Shown: one piece after another, positions 40,794-50,083 of the stretch
How the letters are laid out: each line of letters opens with the position of its first letter
Numbering within the stretch: the stretch's first letter is position 1
Assembly: GCF_028826105.1 (NCBI RefSeq)
Contig: NZ_JAQGPL010000001.1
Coordinates: 85,001 to 149,000, forward strand
DNA from: Paenibacillus humicola
GTDB lineage: Bacteria > Bacillota > Bacilli > Paenibacillales > Paenibacillaceae
Direction of reading: 5' to 3'
Length of the DNA: 64,000 nucleotides
Notes under the pieces: model-generated
Seen by the model: only the letters and a program-made list of their open reading frames with translations
Databases searched by the model: none
What the model was told of the DNA's origin: nothing
Made by a program: the position numbers and the translations under genes

Positions 40794-41834
40794 TTATAAT
40801 CGGCGGTGCTTCCGCAGCGCAAGCACGTTCGCGGCTATGAAGACAAGGGAAAGCGCCAGCAGGAAATAGACGTCGGCCGCGATGGAGCTCCAGCCTTCGC
40901 CGCGGATCATGACGCTGCGCAGCGCGTCGGCGCCGTATTTCAGCGGCGTAACGTACGAAAGCCAGCGGAGCCAGGGCGAGATGCTGTCCAAATTGAATAG
41001 GCCCGAGAAAAACACCTGCGGCACGATGACGACCGGAATGAACTGGATCATCTGAAATTCGGTATTCGCAAAGGCGGACAGAAAAGTGCCGATGCTGAGC
41101 GCGGTCAAGGACAGCAGCAGCATAATCAGCAGCACGTACCCGAAGGAGCCGGTCATCAGGCTGCCCAGCACGCCGATCGTATAACCGGCGATAAGCGCCG
41201 CCTGCAGGCTGGTGAAGACGCCGAAGCCGCCCGTGTAACCGGCGACGATTTCCCAGCGGCGCAGCGGAGTAGCCAGCAGGCGCTCCAGCGTTCCGCTCGT
41301 CCGCTCCTTCAGGAACGAAACCCCGGCGATCAGGAATACGAAGAAAAACGCGAACAAGCCGATCAGCACCGGAGCGGAGCTGTCGAAGAAGGTCATATCC
41401 GGCCCGCCGTACAAATAATCGAAGGCCGGCGCCTTCTGCGCGGCGGACGGATCCAAGGCGGCGGCCTGCCCCTGCGCCGCCTGCCGGATCAGCAGCATGA
41501 CGGCGCGGTTTTTGGACGGGTCGCTGCCCTCCAGCTCTACGCGGGGAGCGCCTCCGTCAAGCCGGACGATCGCGTCGATGTCCCTGCCCCTCAGCGCTTT
41601 TTCCGCTTCGCTTAGGCTGCCGTAGACGGTTACGTCAGCGCCGTTTTTGCCTAACGCTTGCCCGGCCGCCACCGGAAGCTGAACCGCGCCGATTTTCGGC
41701 CGGTACGTATCGCCGTTGAATACCAGGTACATCAGCGTCAGGACCAGGATCGGGGCGACGATCAACAGGGCGAGCGTTCGTTTGTCGTGCATGAACTGAC
41801 GGATGATGCGGACGATCAATGCCCGAATTCTCAT
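40794..41834 (-). CDS. ABC-2 type exporter permease
   Basis: A 346-residue membrane protein of the ABC-2/YhgE-NatB type: one N-terminal helix (LALLIVAPILVLTLMYLVF), an extracellular region to about residue 165, then five helices with the family segment FLKERTSGTLERLLATPLRRWE. It starts with ATG 41834, which overlaps the stop codon of the upstream ATPase (ATGA), so the two are translationally coupled. The substrate is unknown; resistance exporters share this layout. Confidence 0.93.
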   Translation of the reverse strand: MRIRALIVRIIRQFMHDKRTLALLIVAPILVLTLMYLVFNGDTYRPKIGAVQLPVAAGQALGKNGADVTVYGSLSEAEKALRGRDIDAIVRLDGGAPRVELEGSDPSKNRAVMLLIRQAAQGQAAALDPSAAQKAPAFDYLYGGPDMTFFDSSAPVLIGLFAFFFVFLIAGVSFLKERTSGTLERLLATPLRRWEIVAGYTGGFGVFTSLQAALIAGYTIGVLGSLMTGSFGYVLLIMLLLSLTALSIGTFLSAFANTEFQMIQFIPVVIVPQVFFSGLFNLDSISPWLRWLSYVTPLKYGADALRSVMIRGEGWSSIAADVYFLLALSLVFIAANVLALRKHRRL

Positions 41835-42567
41835 GAGCGCACACCTCCATAATACAGGAAGGCTTCTTCAATGCTGGCGCTGCCGGTTTTCTCCTTCAGC
41901 TCATCCGGCGTACCGACGGCGATGAGGAGGCCGTCCCGGATCATGCCGAGCCGGTGGCATTTTTGCCGGCTTCATCCATGACGTGGGTCGTGACCAGAAT
42001 GGTCGTGCCTTTCCGGCTCAGCGCCTCCAGCTCCTCCCAAATCGATTTGCGCAGTACGGGATCGATGCCGACGGTCGGCTCGTCGAGGATGAGCACTTCC
42101 GGTTCGTGAAGCAGTGCGATGGCAAGCGACAGCCGCCGTTTCATGCCGCCCGAATACGAGCTGACGGTACGCTTCAAATCGGGCCCCAGGTTGACGAGCT
42201 CCATCGCTTCCGATATCCGCCGGGTCAGCCCGGCGCCGCGAAGGCCAAACAGGGAGCCGAAAAACTCGAGATTTTCTTTGGCCGTCAGCTCCGTATACAG
42301 CGCGTCGGACTGGGCCATATAACCGATCCGGGTCATCGCGTCCAGCTTCGGCATCCGGATGCCGAGCACGTCGATCCGCCCGCCGGTCGCTTCGTCGATG
42401 CCGGCGATCATTTTGACGAGCGTCGTTTTGCCGGCGCCGGACGGGCCGAGCAGGCCGAAAATTTCGTTTTTGCCGATCGTCAGGCTGATGTCGCGGACAA
42501 CGGCGCGGCCGTCGAATTGGCGGGTAACATTCGCGGCTTCAATGCAGACCGGGTGAAAATGGGCCAT
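41831..42567 (-). CDS. ABC exporter ATPase, frameshifted near its C-terminus
   Basis: The intact frame from ATG 42567 has Walker A GPSGAGKTT, signature YSGGMKRRLSLAIAL, Walker B VLILDEPTVGID and H-loop VTTHVMDEAG. In a run of five A at 41964-41960 (minus strand) the frame breaks and would stop at 41941 with NATGSA. One base shift restores KCHRLGMIRDGLLIAVGTPD and then ...EEAFLYYGGVRS, ending in TGA at 41831 that overlaps the permease ATG. The gene was therefore recently intact. One missing A in the run (mutation or assembly error) is simplest; ribosomal slippage is possible. Confidence 0.85.
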
Positions 42568-42595
42568 TCTTTTCCCCTCCCTTTATAAAAAAAGC

Positions 42596-42655
42596 GAGTG
42601 ATTACTCACAACTGTTCCCGGTTTTACTATATGCGCTGGCTGTCGGTCGAGTCAA
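42596..42655 (-). promoter_or_regulatory. Promoter and inverted-repeat operator of the ABC exporter
   Basis: On the minus strand TTGACT (42655-42650) and TATAGT (42631-42626) have an 18-bp spacer. Downstream of the start lies GAGTGATTACTC (42596-42607), a TetR-like GAGT-N4-ACTC inverted repeat. No TetR gene is present nearby. Confidence 0.5.
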
Positions 42656-42700
42656 GGGGTTATTCGTGCCCTTTTTTCTGCCGGACGACTGAAAACCAAA

Positions 42701-42731
42701 TTGACCTTTTCGCGCGGCGCCGTGTTATAAT
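42701..42731 (+). promoter_or_regulatory. Promoter of the MFS gene
   Basis: TTGACC and TATAAT with a 19-bp spacer, ending 25 bp before the ATG. Confidence 0.6.
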
Positions 42732-42756
42732 GGGGGGCTGAGAGGAGCGTCGTTAC

Positions 42757-43977
42757 ATGCGAAAACTGGTTATCCTCGGCTGCCTGTCCTACCTGGTCAT
42801 CGGGCTCGGCCACGTCGCCGTCGGCTCGGTCATGGAGCAGCTGGTGTTGAAATATCGTTTGGATTATGCCGGGGGAGGCCAGCTGATCACGAACCAGTTC
42901 CTCGGATTTCTGGCCGGGGTGCTGCTCGCGCCTTGGCTGGCTCGCAAATTGGGGCGCCGCAATGCGGTCCGGCTGTCGCTGATCAGCTTCGCAGCCGCCG
43001 AAATCGGCTATGCGTTCGAGCCGGCTTGGGGGCTCATGCTCATGCTGGCGCTGCTGGCGGGCTTCGGCTTCGGAATGGGCGAAGCGTGCATCGGCGCGCT
43101 GATCATCGAGCTGATCGAGGAGCGCAAGGCAACCGCGATGAGCCTGCTTGAAGTGTTTTTCGGAGTCGGGGCGCTGGCGCTTCCCGCCGCGGCGGCTTGG
43201 CTGATCGCGCTGGGGTATTGGCGGTGGACCTTCGGCATCGTCGCCTCGGTTGCCGGCATCGTGCTGCTGCTGTGGCTGTTTATGCCGCTCGGCCAGGCGG
43301 GGCCGCACTTGAGGCGGCAGCCCGCGAAGCAAGGCTCGGCCGGCGCCCGGGCACCGGCCGCAGGCTATAAGCGGGCGGACGCGCCGCTGCTGCTGCTCGG
43401 CGCGCTGTTCTTCGCCGTCTATGTCGGCGTCGAGATGAGCTTCGGCAATTATTTGCCCGCTATTTTGGGGCGGACGGCGGCCATGAGCGAGACGGAGGCG
43501 ACGGTCAGCCTCAGCCTGTTCTGGGCGGCCATGTCGTTTGGCCGCCTGTTTATCGGACGGGTGACGAGGCGCACCGGTTACCGGAATTTCCTGACGGTCT
43601 GCTGCGCTTGCTCGGCCGCGGGCTTCGTCCTGCTGACGCTGATGAACGGCGAGGCCGGGGCAACCGGTACGATTATGTTTACCGGCTTGTCGATGGCCGG
43701 CATATTTGCCATGGGCCTGCTGTATATGAACGAGGCGTTCCCGGACCGGATCGACCGGACGACCAGCCTGATGATTGCCTGCGGCGGGGTCGGCGGCGCG
43801 CTGCTCCCGAAAATAACGGGCTGGATGCTGGACCGTTTCAATGCCGTCTATGCCATCTGGGGATTCGCCGCCTGCGCGCTGCTGCTGCTCGCATTGATGG
43901 GTCTCATTTCTCGTGCACGCGGACGCCGAGGTCTGCCCGGAACGGCGCTCGCCGAAATGCAGCAGCTTCATCACTGA
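42757..43977 (+). CDS. MFS transporter, 12 helices
   Basis: A 406-residue major facilitator with a loop 2-3 motif LARKLGRRNAV and repeated hydrophobic helices; a central hydrophilic loop (GPHLRRQPAKQGSAGARAP) separates the two halves. GEACIGALIIELIEERKAT suggests the FucP/glucose-type or uncharacterised Firmicute subgroup. Substrate unknown. Start ATG 42757 follows GAGAGGAGCG. Divergent from the ABC exporter. Confidence 0.9.
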   Translation: MRKLVILGCLSYLVIGLGHVAVGSVMEQLVLKYRLDYAGGGQLITNQFLGFLAGVLLAPWLARKLGRRNAVRLSLISFAAAEIGYAFEPAWGLMLMLALLAGFGFGMGEACIGALIIELIEERKATAMSLLEVFFGVGALALPAAAAWLIALGYWRWTFGIVASVAGIVLLLWLFMPLGQAGPHLRRQPAKQGSAGARAPAAGYKRADAPLLLLGALFFAVYVGVEMSFGNYLPAILGRTAAMSETEATVSLSLFWAAMSFGRLFIGRVTRRTGYRNFLTVCCACSAAGFVLLTLMNGEAGATGTIMFTGLSMAGIFAMGLLYMNEAFPDRIDRTTSLMIACGGVGGALLPKITGWMLDRFNAVYAIWGFAACALLLLALMGLISRARGRRGLPGTALAEMQQLHH

Positions 43978-44051
43978 CTTTCCTGACCGTTTCTGACAGG
44001 GGAAAAGGGTTATAATAAACGGTAGAAACCCGTTTCATGGAGGGACCGTTG

Positions 44052-44480
44052 ATGGAGTGGAACTACTACAACACGTTCATTACCGTTTCCGAGGATTGTC
44101 CGGCCGAGTTCGGCACGGTGCCGTCCGACAGGAAGAGCGGAAAAACGAAGCCGGGCATCGAATACGAGCTGCTGGCCGGCCGCCCTTACACGTTTACGCA
44201 GGAGGAGCTTCTGTACGAGGTCTATCTCCGGCACAAGGAGGTGCCGGAGGAGGAGCTCTCGGCTCGCGGGGAGCAGATCCGGGAGGCGTTTTATCGGAAG
44301 CCGCAGCCCTGCCTGCGGGCGTCGATGCTGCCCAAGAAGTACGGCTGGGGCCTTCATTTCGACGCGGAGGGGAAAATTGCGCTTTATCCGAGGGAATCCC
44401 CCGAGTATTGGAGCTTCACGGACGGCTCGAGGGGAAGCATAAGGCTGCTGGCTGCGATGCGCAACAGCAGGAAAAAGTAA
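44052..44480 (+). CDS. DUF6157-family protein
   Basis: A 142-residue soluble protein. The pattern NYYNTFITVSEDCPAEFG, PYTFTQEELLYEVY, PCLRASMLPKKYGWGLHFD and AMRNSRK matches what I know of DUF6157. Its function is unknown. ATG 44052 follows GGAGGGACC at good spacing; ATG 44037 is in frame but lies on the ribosome binding site. A TATAAT box lies just before 44020. Confidence 0.82.
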   Translation: MEWNYYNTFITVSEDCPAEFGTVPSDRKSGKTKPGIEYELLAGRPYTFTQEELLYEVYLRHKEVPEEELSARGEQIREAFYRKPQPCLRASMLPKKYGWGLHFDAEGKIALYPRESPEYWSFTDGSRGSIRLLAAMRNSRKK

Positions 44481-44503
44481 GACGCCGCCCAAGCGGTCAT
44501 GAA

Positions 44504-44552
44504 AACAAGCCTGCAACGCCGTAGTGAAGATGGCGATGCAGGCTTGTTTTTG
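44504..44552. terminator. Bidirectional terminator
   Basis: AACAAGCCTGCA pairs with TGCAGGCTTGTT around a 22-nt loop; T5 on the plus strand. It lies between convergent genes. Confidence 0.82.
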
Positions 44553-44564
44553 CAATTCCGGCGG

Positions 44565-46127
44565 TTAATGCGATGCGGCGTATGCTTCCGCTTCGGCAGC
44601 CGGGTCCAGCTTCTCCTTGCTCATGAAGAAGGATGCGGCGAGCGCCAGCACGCCCGGAATGAGGCTGAGCGCGAAGGTGAAGGCGATGGACGAGGCCAGT
44701 CCTTCCGTGATTTTGTCCAGCACCGGTGCCGGAATATGGGACCGGGTCGCCGGTTCCAGCAGCGCATGCGGATCGCTGAAATCGATGCCCTGCGGAGGTG
44801 CGGCCGTCTGCCCCCCGCCTCCTCCTGCGCCTCCCCCGCCTGCGCCGGTAAACGCGTTCGTCAGGTTGCGCGTCAGCGCGTGGCTTTGAATGATGCCGAA
44901 AATCGTAATGCCGAGCGTCATCCCGAGCGAGCGCAGAAAGTTCAGCGTCGAGCTGGCCGCTCCGCGCCGCCGCGGCGGGAATGAATGAATCGCGGCGTTG
45001 CTCAGCACCGAGAACGAGGCGCCGATGCCAAGGCCGACGAGAACCATATAGACGGTAACGGCCAGGCGGGTCGAGCCGGATGTTAGGGTCGCCAGCAGCA
45101 CGATCCCGATTACGAGAACGGCCAGCGTCGGAATCATGATCGACCGGTACGGCATTTTGTTCATCAGGAAGCCGCCCATCGTCGCCGTCACGACGGAGCC
45201 CAGCATCATCGGCAGCAGCACGAGGCCGGAATTCGTCGCCGTTCCGCCGAGGACGCCTTGAATGAAAATCGGGATGTACACGGACGCGGTAATGAATGCC
45301 GCGCCGCTCAGCATGGCGATGACGTTGCTGGACGCGTACAGGCGCCCCTTGAACATGCCGAACGAAATGATCGGCTCTTCAGCCCGCGTCTCGGCGAACA
45401 GGAACAGGACGGCGAGCGCGGCGAAGCCTGCGAACAGCCCCAGGATTTGCGCGGAATCCCACGCAAACTGCTTGCCGCCCAGCTCGAGCGCGAACATCAG
45501 GCAGACGATCGCCCCGATCAGGGTGAACGCGCCCCACCAGTCGATGCGCTGCGCCGAATGGACCGGCGACTCCTTGTAGAAGAAGGCGATCATGACGAAG
45601 GCGATCAGGCCGAGCGGCAGGTTGATGTAGAAAATCCATTCCCACCGGATGTAATCGGTAATATACGCTCCGAGCAGCGGCCCGAATATGCTCGACATGC
45701 CGAAGACGGCGCCGAACAGGCCGCCGAGCTTGCCGCGCTGCTCCACAGGCACGGCGTCGAACATGATCGTAAACGCGATCGGCACCAGCGCGCCGCCGCC
45801 GATGCCCTGAACGGCGCGGTAAATGCTCAGCTCGACGATGGAATGAGCGGTGCCGCACAGGACGGACCCGAGCATAAACATCAGCGCGCCGAAGACGAAA
45901 AACCGTTTGCGGCCGTACATATCGGACAGCTTGCCGAAAATCGGCATGCCGGCCATTTCGGCGACCATATAAGCGGAGGTCACCCAGACGAATTTGTCCA
46001 GCCCCCCGAGTTCGCCTACGATCGTACCCATGGCGGTCGCAACGATCGTGTTGTCCATCGAGGCCATCAGAATGGCGAGCAGCAGCCCTGCCACGACGAC
46101 TCCGGTTTTATTTTGCGGTTTGCTCAT
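44565..46127 (-). CDS. MFS multidrug efflux protein, DHA2 (EmrB/QacA) family
   Basis: A 520-residue, 14-helix drug:H+ antiporter. It opens with LLLAILMASMDNTIVATAMGTIV (motif D1, proton-coupling Asp), followed by GKLSDMYGRKRFFVFG (motif A) and GALVPIAFTIMFDAVP. A Gly-rich loop (TGAGGGGAGGGGGQ) near residue 440 is unusual. It is a paralogue of the transporter at 55156-56670. Its promoter is at 46187-46215. Confidence 0.93.
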   Translation of the reverse strand: MSKPQNKTGVVVAGLLLAILMASMDNTIVATAMGTIVGELGGLDKFVWVTSAYMVAEMAGMPIFGKLSDMYGRKRFFVFGALMFMLGSVLCGTAHSIVELSIYRAVQGIGGGALVPIAFTIMFDAVPVEQRGKLGGLFGAVFGMSSIFGPLLGAYITDYIRWEWIFYINLPLGLIAFVMIAFFYKESPVHSAQRIDWWGAFTLIGAIVCLMFALELGGKQFAWDSAQILGLFAGFAALAVLFLFAETRAEEPIISFGMFKGRLYASSNVIAMLSGAAFITASVYIPIFIQGVLGGTATNSGLVLLPMMLGSVVTATMGGFLMNKMPYRSIMIPTLAVLVIGIVLLATLTSGSTRLAVTVYMVLVGLGIGASFSVLSNAAIHSFPPRRRGAASSTLNFLRSLGMTLGITIFGIIQSHALTRNLTNAFTGAGGGGAGGGGGQTAAPPQGIDFSDPHALLEPATRSHIPAPVLDKITEGLASSIAFTFALSLIPGVLALAASFFMSKEKLDPAAEAEAYAASH

Positions 46128-46186
46128 CGTACGTTTTCCTTTCCTCGCATGTTCGTTCCCCTCGAATTGTTCCCCTAATAATGTGC

Positions 46187-46215
46187 ACGATACTTGCTTT
46201 GCCGGTTAATGTCAA
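46187..46215 (-). promoter_or_regulatory. Promoter of the DHA2 transporter
   Basis: On the minus strand TTGACA (46215-46210), 17-bp spacer, TATCGT (46192-46187). The remaining gap to 46488 shows no supported gene. Confidence 0.65.
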
Positions 46216-46488
46216 CCGGGTCCTTCCTAAAGATTTCGTAATCCGCCCCGCCGGGTCGAACCTCCGCCGGATGCCGTCTCCCGGGCCTTATACAAGGGGC
46301 CGTCTTACGATCCGACTATAGGATAACCGATACCGGTGACAACGGGGTGTCAGTGAATTTCCGCTTAACCAATCCTCCTGCCCGATCTGCCGGACATCCC
46401 GTTGGCTGTCGGTCTGAGACAGGGGGTGAACGGCGGGATATAATTCCGGAAGGAATGGGAAAGTGAAGGCCCGGAGCTCTATAACCGG

Positions 46489-47565
46489 TCAAGTAATGGT
46501 GTGGGAGGTGCCGCTTTTCTCCTCGTAAAAGAGCTTTTTGTTCCGGTTGAACAGCCGGGTCAGCAAATGCACGGCAAACCAAGCGTCGACGGCAAACAGG
46601 AAGATGGCGTAAGGGAGCGTCAGGATCGGCGGAAGCGAGCGAAAGTCCGGATCGGCGAAGACGATCTGGATGCCGCCGAGGAACAGGTAGAGAAGCCCGC
46701 CGCGGATTGCCAGCTCGCGCAGAGAAGGCCGGCCTTCCCTGCCTGCGATGCGGATGCGGACCGCCCACTTGCCGAAGGTTCGGCCGCCGGTTGCGTAAGG
46801 GAGGACGATGAAATAAAACGCCGCCCATACAAAATAGGACGAGACGTGCAGGAATACGCCCGACAGCCCCATGGCCGGCAGCAAAATCGCTCCGTCCAGG
46901 AACAAGGCGACGGAGCGGCGGGTATAGCTGACGCGTTTGCGCTTCAGATCCACCTTTTCGTCCAGCCGGTCGATGCGGGGAAGCCGCGCGGACAGCCATT
47001 CGGCGATGACGAAGCCGAGCATGCCGCCTGACGTATTGAGCAGCAGGTCGTCGACGTCGAACAGCCGGTACGGATAATCGAATAAGCCGTAGATGCCGGT
47101 TACCTGCGTCACCTCGAAGAACAGCGAGAGCCCAAACGAGCACAGCAGGCATGCCACCCATCCGGCGCGGAAGTAATAGCGCAGAAACAGGCCGAACGGC
47201 ACGAGCAGCCAAATATTGAACATGGCCTGCAGAAACGCCCGTTCCCGGAACAGGTGGAGATAGGTGGAGGGCCGGCTCGGGACAACGCTCGTCTCCCGCA
47301 AAATGTCCTGGATAAAATCGAGCGGAATCCACTGCGCGTAAGCCTCGGGCGGCTGATTGTGGCGCGAGACCGGGAAAGGAAGCACGATCAGGAACAGCGC
47401 GTTCAGCAGGTAAAGCAAAAACAAGTACAGGACAACGGCTCTGAGCTTGTTAATATATCCGTGCCGGCGGTACTGCACGATCAGGAAAGGCAGCGTAAAC
47501 AGCAGCGCGGCCCCGGGAAAAACAAGAAACGCATATGAAATCGGAAACAAATAGGATTCGAACAT
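46489..47565 (-). CDS. VanZ-RDD fusion membrane protein
   Basis: A 358-residue membrane protein. The N-terminal half is a VanZ-like domain (helices from about 10 to 185, with FNIWLLVPFGLFLRYYFRA and FDVDDLLLNTSGGMLGFV). The C-terminal half is an RDD domain (RRSVALFLDGAILLPAMG ... YATGGRTFGKWAVRIRI). The ATG at 47565 follows GGCAGGTGC. VanZ domains are linked to low-level glycopeptide or envelope-stress tolerance, but function here is unknown. The gap 47566-47821 shows nothing I can support. Confidence 0.9.
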   Translation of the reverse strand: MFESYLFPISYAFLVFPGAALLFTLPFLIVQYRRHGYINKLRAVVLYLFLLYLLNALFLIVLPFPVSRHNQPPEAYAQWIPLDFIQDILRETSVVPSRPSTYLHLFRERAFLQAMFNIWLLVPFGLFLRYYFRAGWVACLLCSFGLSLFFEVTQVTGIYGLFDYPYRLFDVDDLLLNTSGGMLGFVIAEWLSARLPRIDRLDEKVDLKRKRVSYTRRSVALFLDGAILLPAMGLSGVFLHVSSYFVWAAFYFIVLPYATGGRTFGKWAVRIRIAGREGRPSLRELAIRGGLLYLFLGGIQIVFADPDFRSLPPILTLPYAIFLFAVDAWFAVHLLTRLFNRNKKLFYEEKSGTSHTIT

Positions 47566-47821
47566 CGCCTGCACCTGCCGGTTTGGTGGATTCGGGCACC
47601 TGAACCTTCGCCCGGCGTAAAAAGCATATTCCAGTATTACCCGCCGAACGTGCGGGGAAACATGCGTCTTCTTTTCGCGGCGGGTATGGTACAGGATATG
47701 ACGATCGTTCGGGGAATAAAGCTTTGGGGAAAATGCAAAGGCTGCGAAGCGAAAAATTCGCCTCGGCGTCTCTCACGGACGCGCGCGCGATCTTCACTCC
47801 CGCAGCCTGCGCGGCGATCGG

Positions 47822-48124
47822 TTACAGCATGTAATCGATTTCCAGAAACTTCGTCACTTCGGTTTTCCACCGTTCCTCCACGAACTTGACGTGGTTCGGG
47901 TGGGCGTTATACGCCTCGTACTCCGCCTGATTCGCGAATTCCATCGAGAAGCCGAAATGATATTCGTTCTTCGGGCTGACCTGCCGGAAGACGCGGAAGT
48001 TTTTGACGACCGGGATGGCCGTCAGCGTGCGGCGGCCTTCCTCGAGAAATTCCCGCTCCTCCGCCGAGCCCTGCTCGTGCTTCAGGCTGAAAATGACCGA
48101 ATGCTGAATCCACTCCATGGACAT
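47822..48124 (-). CDS. Dabb (stress-responsive alpha/beta barrel) domain protein
   Basis: A 100-residue single-domain protein beginning MSMEWIQHSVIFSLKH, with FRVFRQVSPKNEYHFGFSMEF and HPNHVKFVEERWKTEV, the hallmarks of the Dabb dimeric barrel. The ATG at 48124 follows GAGAGGAGC. Its partner or substrate is unknown. Confidence 0.92.
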   Translation of the reverse strand: MSMEWIQHSVIFSLKHEQGSAEEREFLEEGRRTLTAIPVVKNFRVFRQVSPKNEYHFGFSMEFANQAEYEAYNAHPNHVKFVEERWKTEVTKFLEIDYML

Positions 48125-48220
48125 ATCCGGGTTGCTCCTCTCCAATCAGATAAATGAAACCGATAAGCTCGTCTATAATATCACATGCGATCGTCGAAAA
48201 GCGGAGTGAAATTCCGTCCG

Positions 48221-50062
48221 CTACTCCTTGTCCTTCATCGTCAGTTCAAAAGATACGGCCACAGCCGCCTCCGCCTCGGGTTTGCGGACCGCCAGCTTTG
48301 TCAAATAGACTTCAAACGGCCTGCCGTCCGCGCCCGCGTGCGGAACCGCGGCGATTTCCGGCGCGAGCCGGCCGGCGTCGAAGCGGAGCGTCAGGCGGGC
48401 GCGTTCCGTTTCCCAGACGATGGCGGAACCGCCGTCCGGAGCGGGGCGGATCCGGCTGACGAAACGTTCCTCCCACGCGCCGGGGCCGCCGTCGAAGCGG
48501 TAAGCATCCTCCAGCGCCAGCCGGCACGCCTCGCCGCCGGCATCCCGATCCCAGCGGAAGGAGCGGACAAAGCGGGTCAGCCGCGCCTCTTTCGGGTAGG
48601 CGGAGGTCAGATCGAGGCGAAGCTCCGATCCGCCCGGCAGCTCGGCGGCATGCAGTACCTCTGCGCGGTGCGCGCGGCCCGCGGCCTGCTCGCAGCCGCC
48701 GGCAACCGGAACGGAGTGGCCGGCGGAGGCATTGTTCAGAATCGTGTACCGCTTGTCGCTGAAATAATCTTTCGTATACAGGCCGTGACCGAGGTCGGAC
48801 AAAATCGTCTCCCCGCCGGCATGGATGAGAAAATGGCCCAAATCGTTATGATTGTGCGGCTCGTCGTTATGGCCGCCTTTGGCGGAGAAAGCGGCGGCGG
48901 ACCCGCCGAGCTCCCTGCGGTCGATAAACCACGCCAGATCGGGAAGCGTCTGCAGCCCTTCGCCGCGGCGCGCCGCAAAGCGGGAACGGTCCGTCCAGAC
49001 GAGATTGCGGATGAACGGCGCCCACCGGTAGCAGTGGTCGTCATGAAAGTCCGGCAGCTTGAACGGCAGCGTGACGCTCCGGCCCGTCCGCTGCGCCAGC
49101 CGGCTGAGCAGTCCGGGGTGAAGGCTCGTCCGTTCCGCCGAGTCGGAATAGTTCGCGAAGACGCCTTCCGACAGGTGCGCCGTTTCGGGAAAGCGGGCGA
49201 TCGCCTTGATTTTACCTCCTGCCAGCAGGTCGATTGCGCCGCCGGTGCAGGCGTGCAGCAGGTCCGCGAAATAGACGTAATACCCGAAGCCGTACTCCCA
49301 GTAACCGACGCCTTCCGCGCAGCCGCCGTCCTCGCCGTAGCCGGACAGGAAATGGTCCATCGTGCGCAGCGACCGTTCCAGAAAGCGGACGAGCCGTTCC
49401 CGGTCCTCCATCAGGAGCAGCGCGGCCATACCGGCGCTGCCCGCGCATACCGCGGCCCAGTTGTGATCGGCGGTTTCCCAGCCGAAGGCGGGAAAAGGGC
49501 GCTCTTCGATCGGGCGGAGCACCCGCCGCATGATTTCGTCCCGCGCGCGCTCCGTCACGGCCGGGTCAAGCCGGTCCCCGAGCAGGTGCGCGATCTCGGC
49601 CAGCGCCTGCGTCGTTTCGGCGGCGAACAGGTCGACCGTCTGCGGCGGCGGAGGCGAGCCGGCGGCTTTGGACAGATGCGCCGGCAGGCACCAGGTATAT
49701 TCGTCGCAGATGTCCCATATCATGTCCTGCAGCGGCTCCGTCCACCGGCTCTCCCCGGTCGCCAGAGCGGCGGCGGCGAACGCCCGCAAGCGGCCCCGCC
49801 TGGCGAAATAAACCTGCTGGTACTGCAGACGGTCGCCCGTCGTCGCGAACAGGCGATACTGCGAAAACGCGAGCCGCGGCACGGGCTCGGCCGCATAACG
49901 CTCCGCGGCCGCGGCCGCTCCGGCCAGCAGGGGCTGCGCATCGGCATTGTCCTGTAAGGCGCGTCGGACTTGTTCCGCGCCGAGGAAGGGGAATACCCCG
50001 GAGCCGCGGGGCGGTCTCGAGCCCGCCGCCAGCGCGGCCCGAAGCTCGGCAAGATCCGGCAT
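48221..50062 (-). CDS. Heparinase II/III-family protein
   Basis: A 613-residue protein without a signal peptide. The N-terminal half is an alpha/alpha toroid (to about 330; ETADHNWAAVCAGSAGMAALL, GYGEDGGCAEGVGYWEYGFGYYV) and the C-terminal half is the heparinase II/III beta-sandwich with SAKGGHNDEPHNHNDLGHF. The toroid GYWEYGFGY and the NHND segment hold candidate catalytic Tyr and His. It probably eliminates or degrades uronate-containing oligosaccharides inside the cell. The next gene is 21 bp upstream, so they form an operon. Confidence 0.88.
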   Translation of the reverse strand: MPDLAELRAALAAGSRPPRGSGVFPFLGAEQVRRALQDNADAQPLLAGAAAAAERYAAEPVPRLAFSQYRLFATTGDRLQYQQVYFARRGRLRAFAAAALATGESRWTEPLQDMIWDICDEYTWCLPAHLSKAAGSPPPPQTVDLFAAETTQALAEIAHLLGDRLDPAVTERARDEIMRRVLRPIEERPFPAFGWETADHNWAAVCAGSAGMAALLLMEDRERLVRFLERSLRTMDHFLSGYGEDGGCAEGVGYWEYGFGYYVYFADLLHACTGGAIDLLAGGKIKAIARFPETAHLSEGVFANYSDSAERTSLHPGLLSRLAQRTGRSVTLPFKLPDFHDDHCYRWAPFIRNLVWTDRSRFAARRGEGLQTLPDLAWFIDRRELGGSAAAFSAKGGHNDEPHNHNDLGHFLIHAGGETILSDLGHGLYTKDYFSDKRYTILNNASAGHSVPVAGGCEQAAGRAHRAEVLHAAELPGGSELRLDLTSAYPKEARLTRFVRSFRWDRDAGGEACRLALEDAYRFDGGPGAWEERFVSRIRPAPDGGSAIVWETERARLTLRFDAGRLAPEIAAVPHAGADGRPFEVYLTKLAVRKPEAEAAVAVSFELTMKDKE

Positions 50063-50083
50063 GCCGGTCAACTCCTTTTCGGT

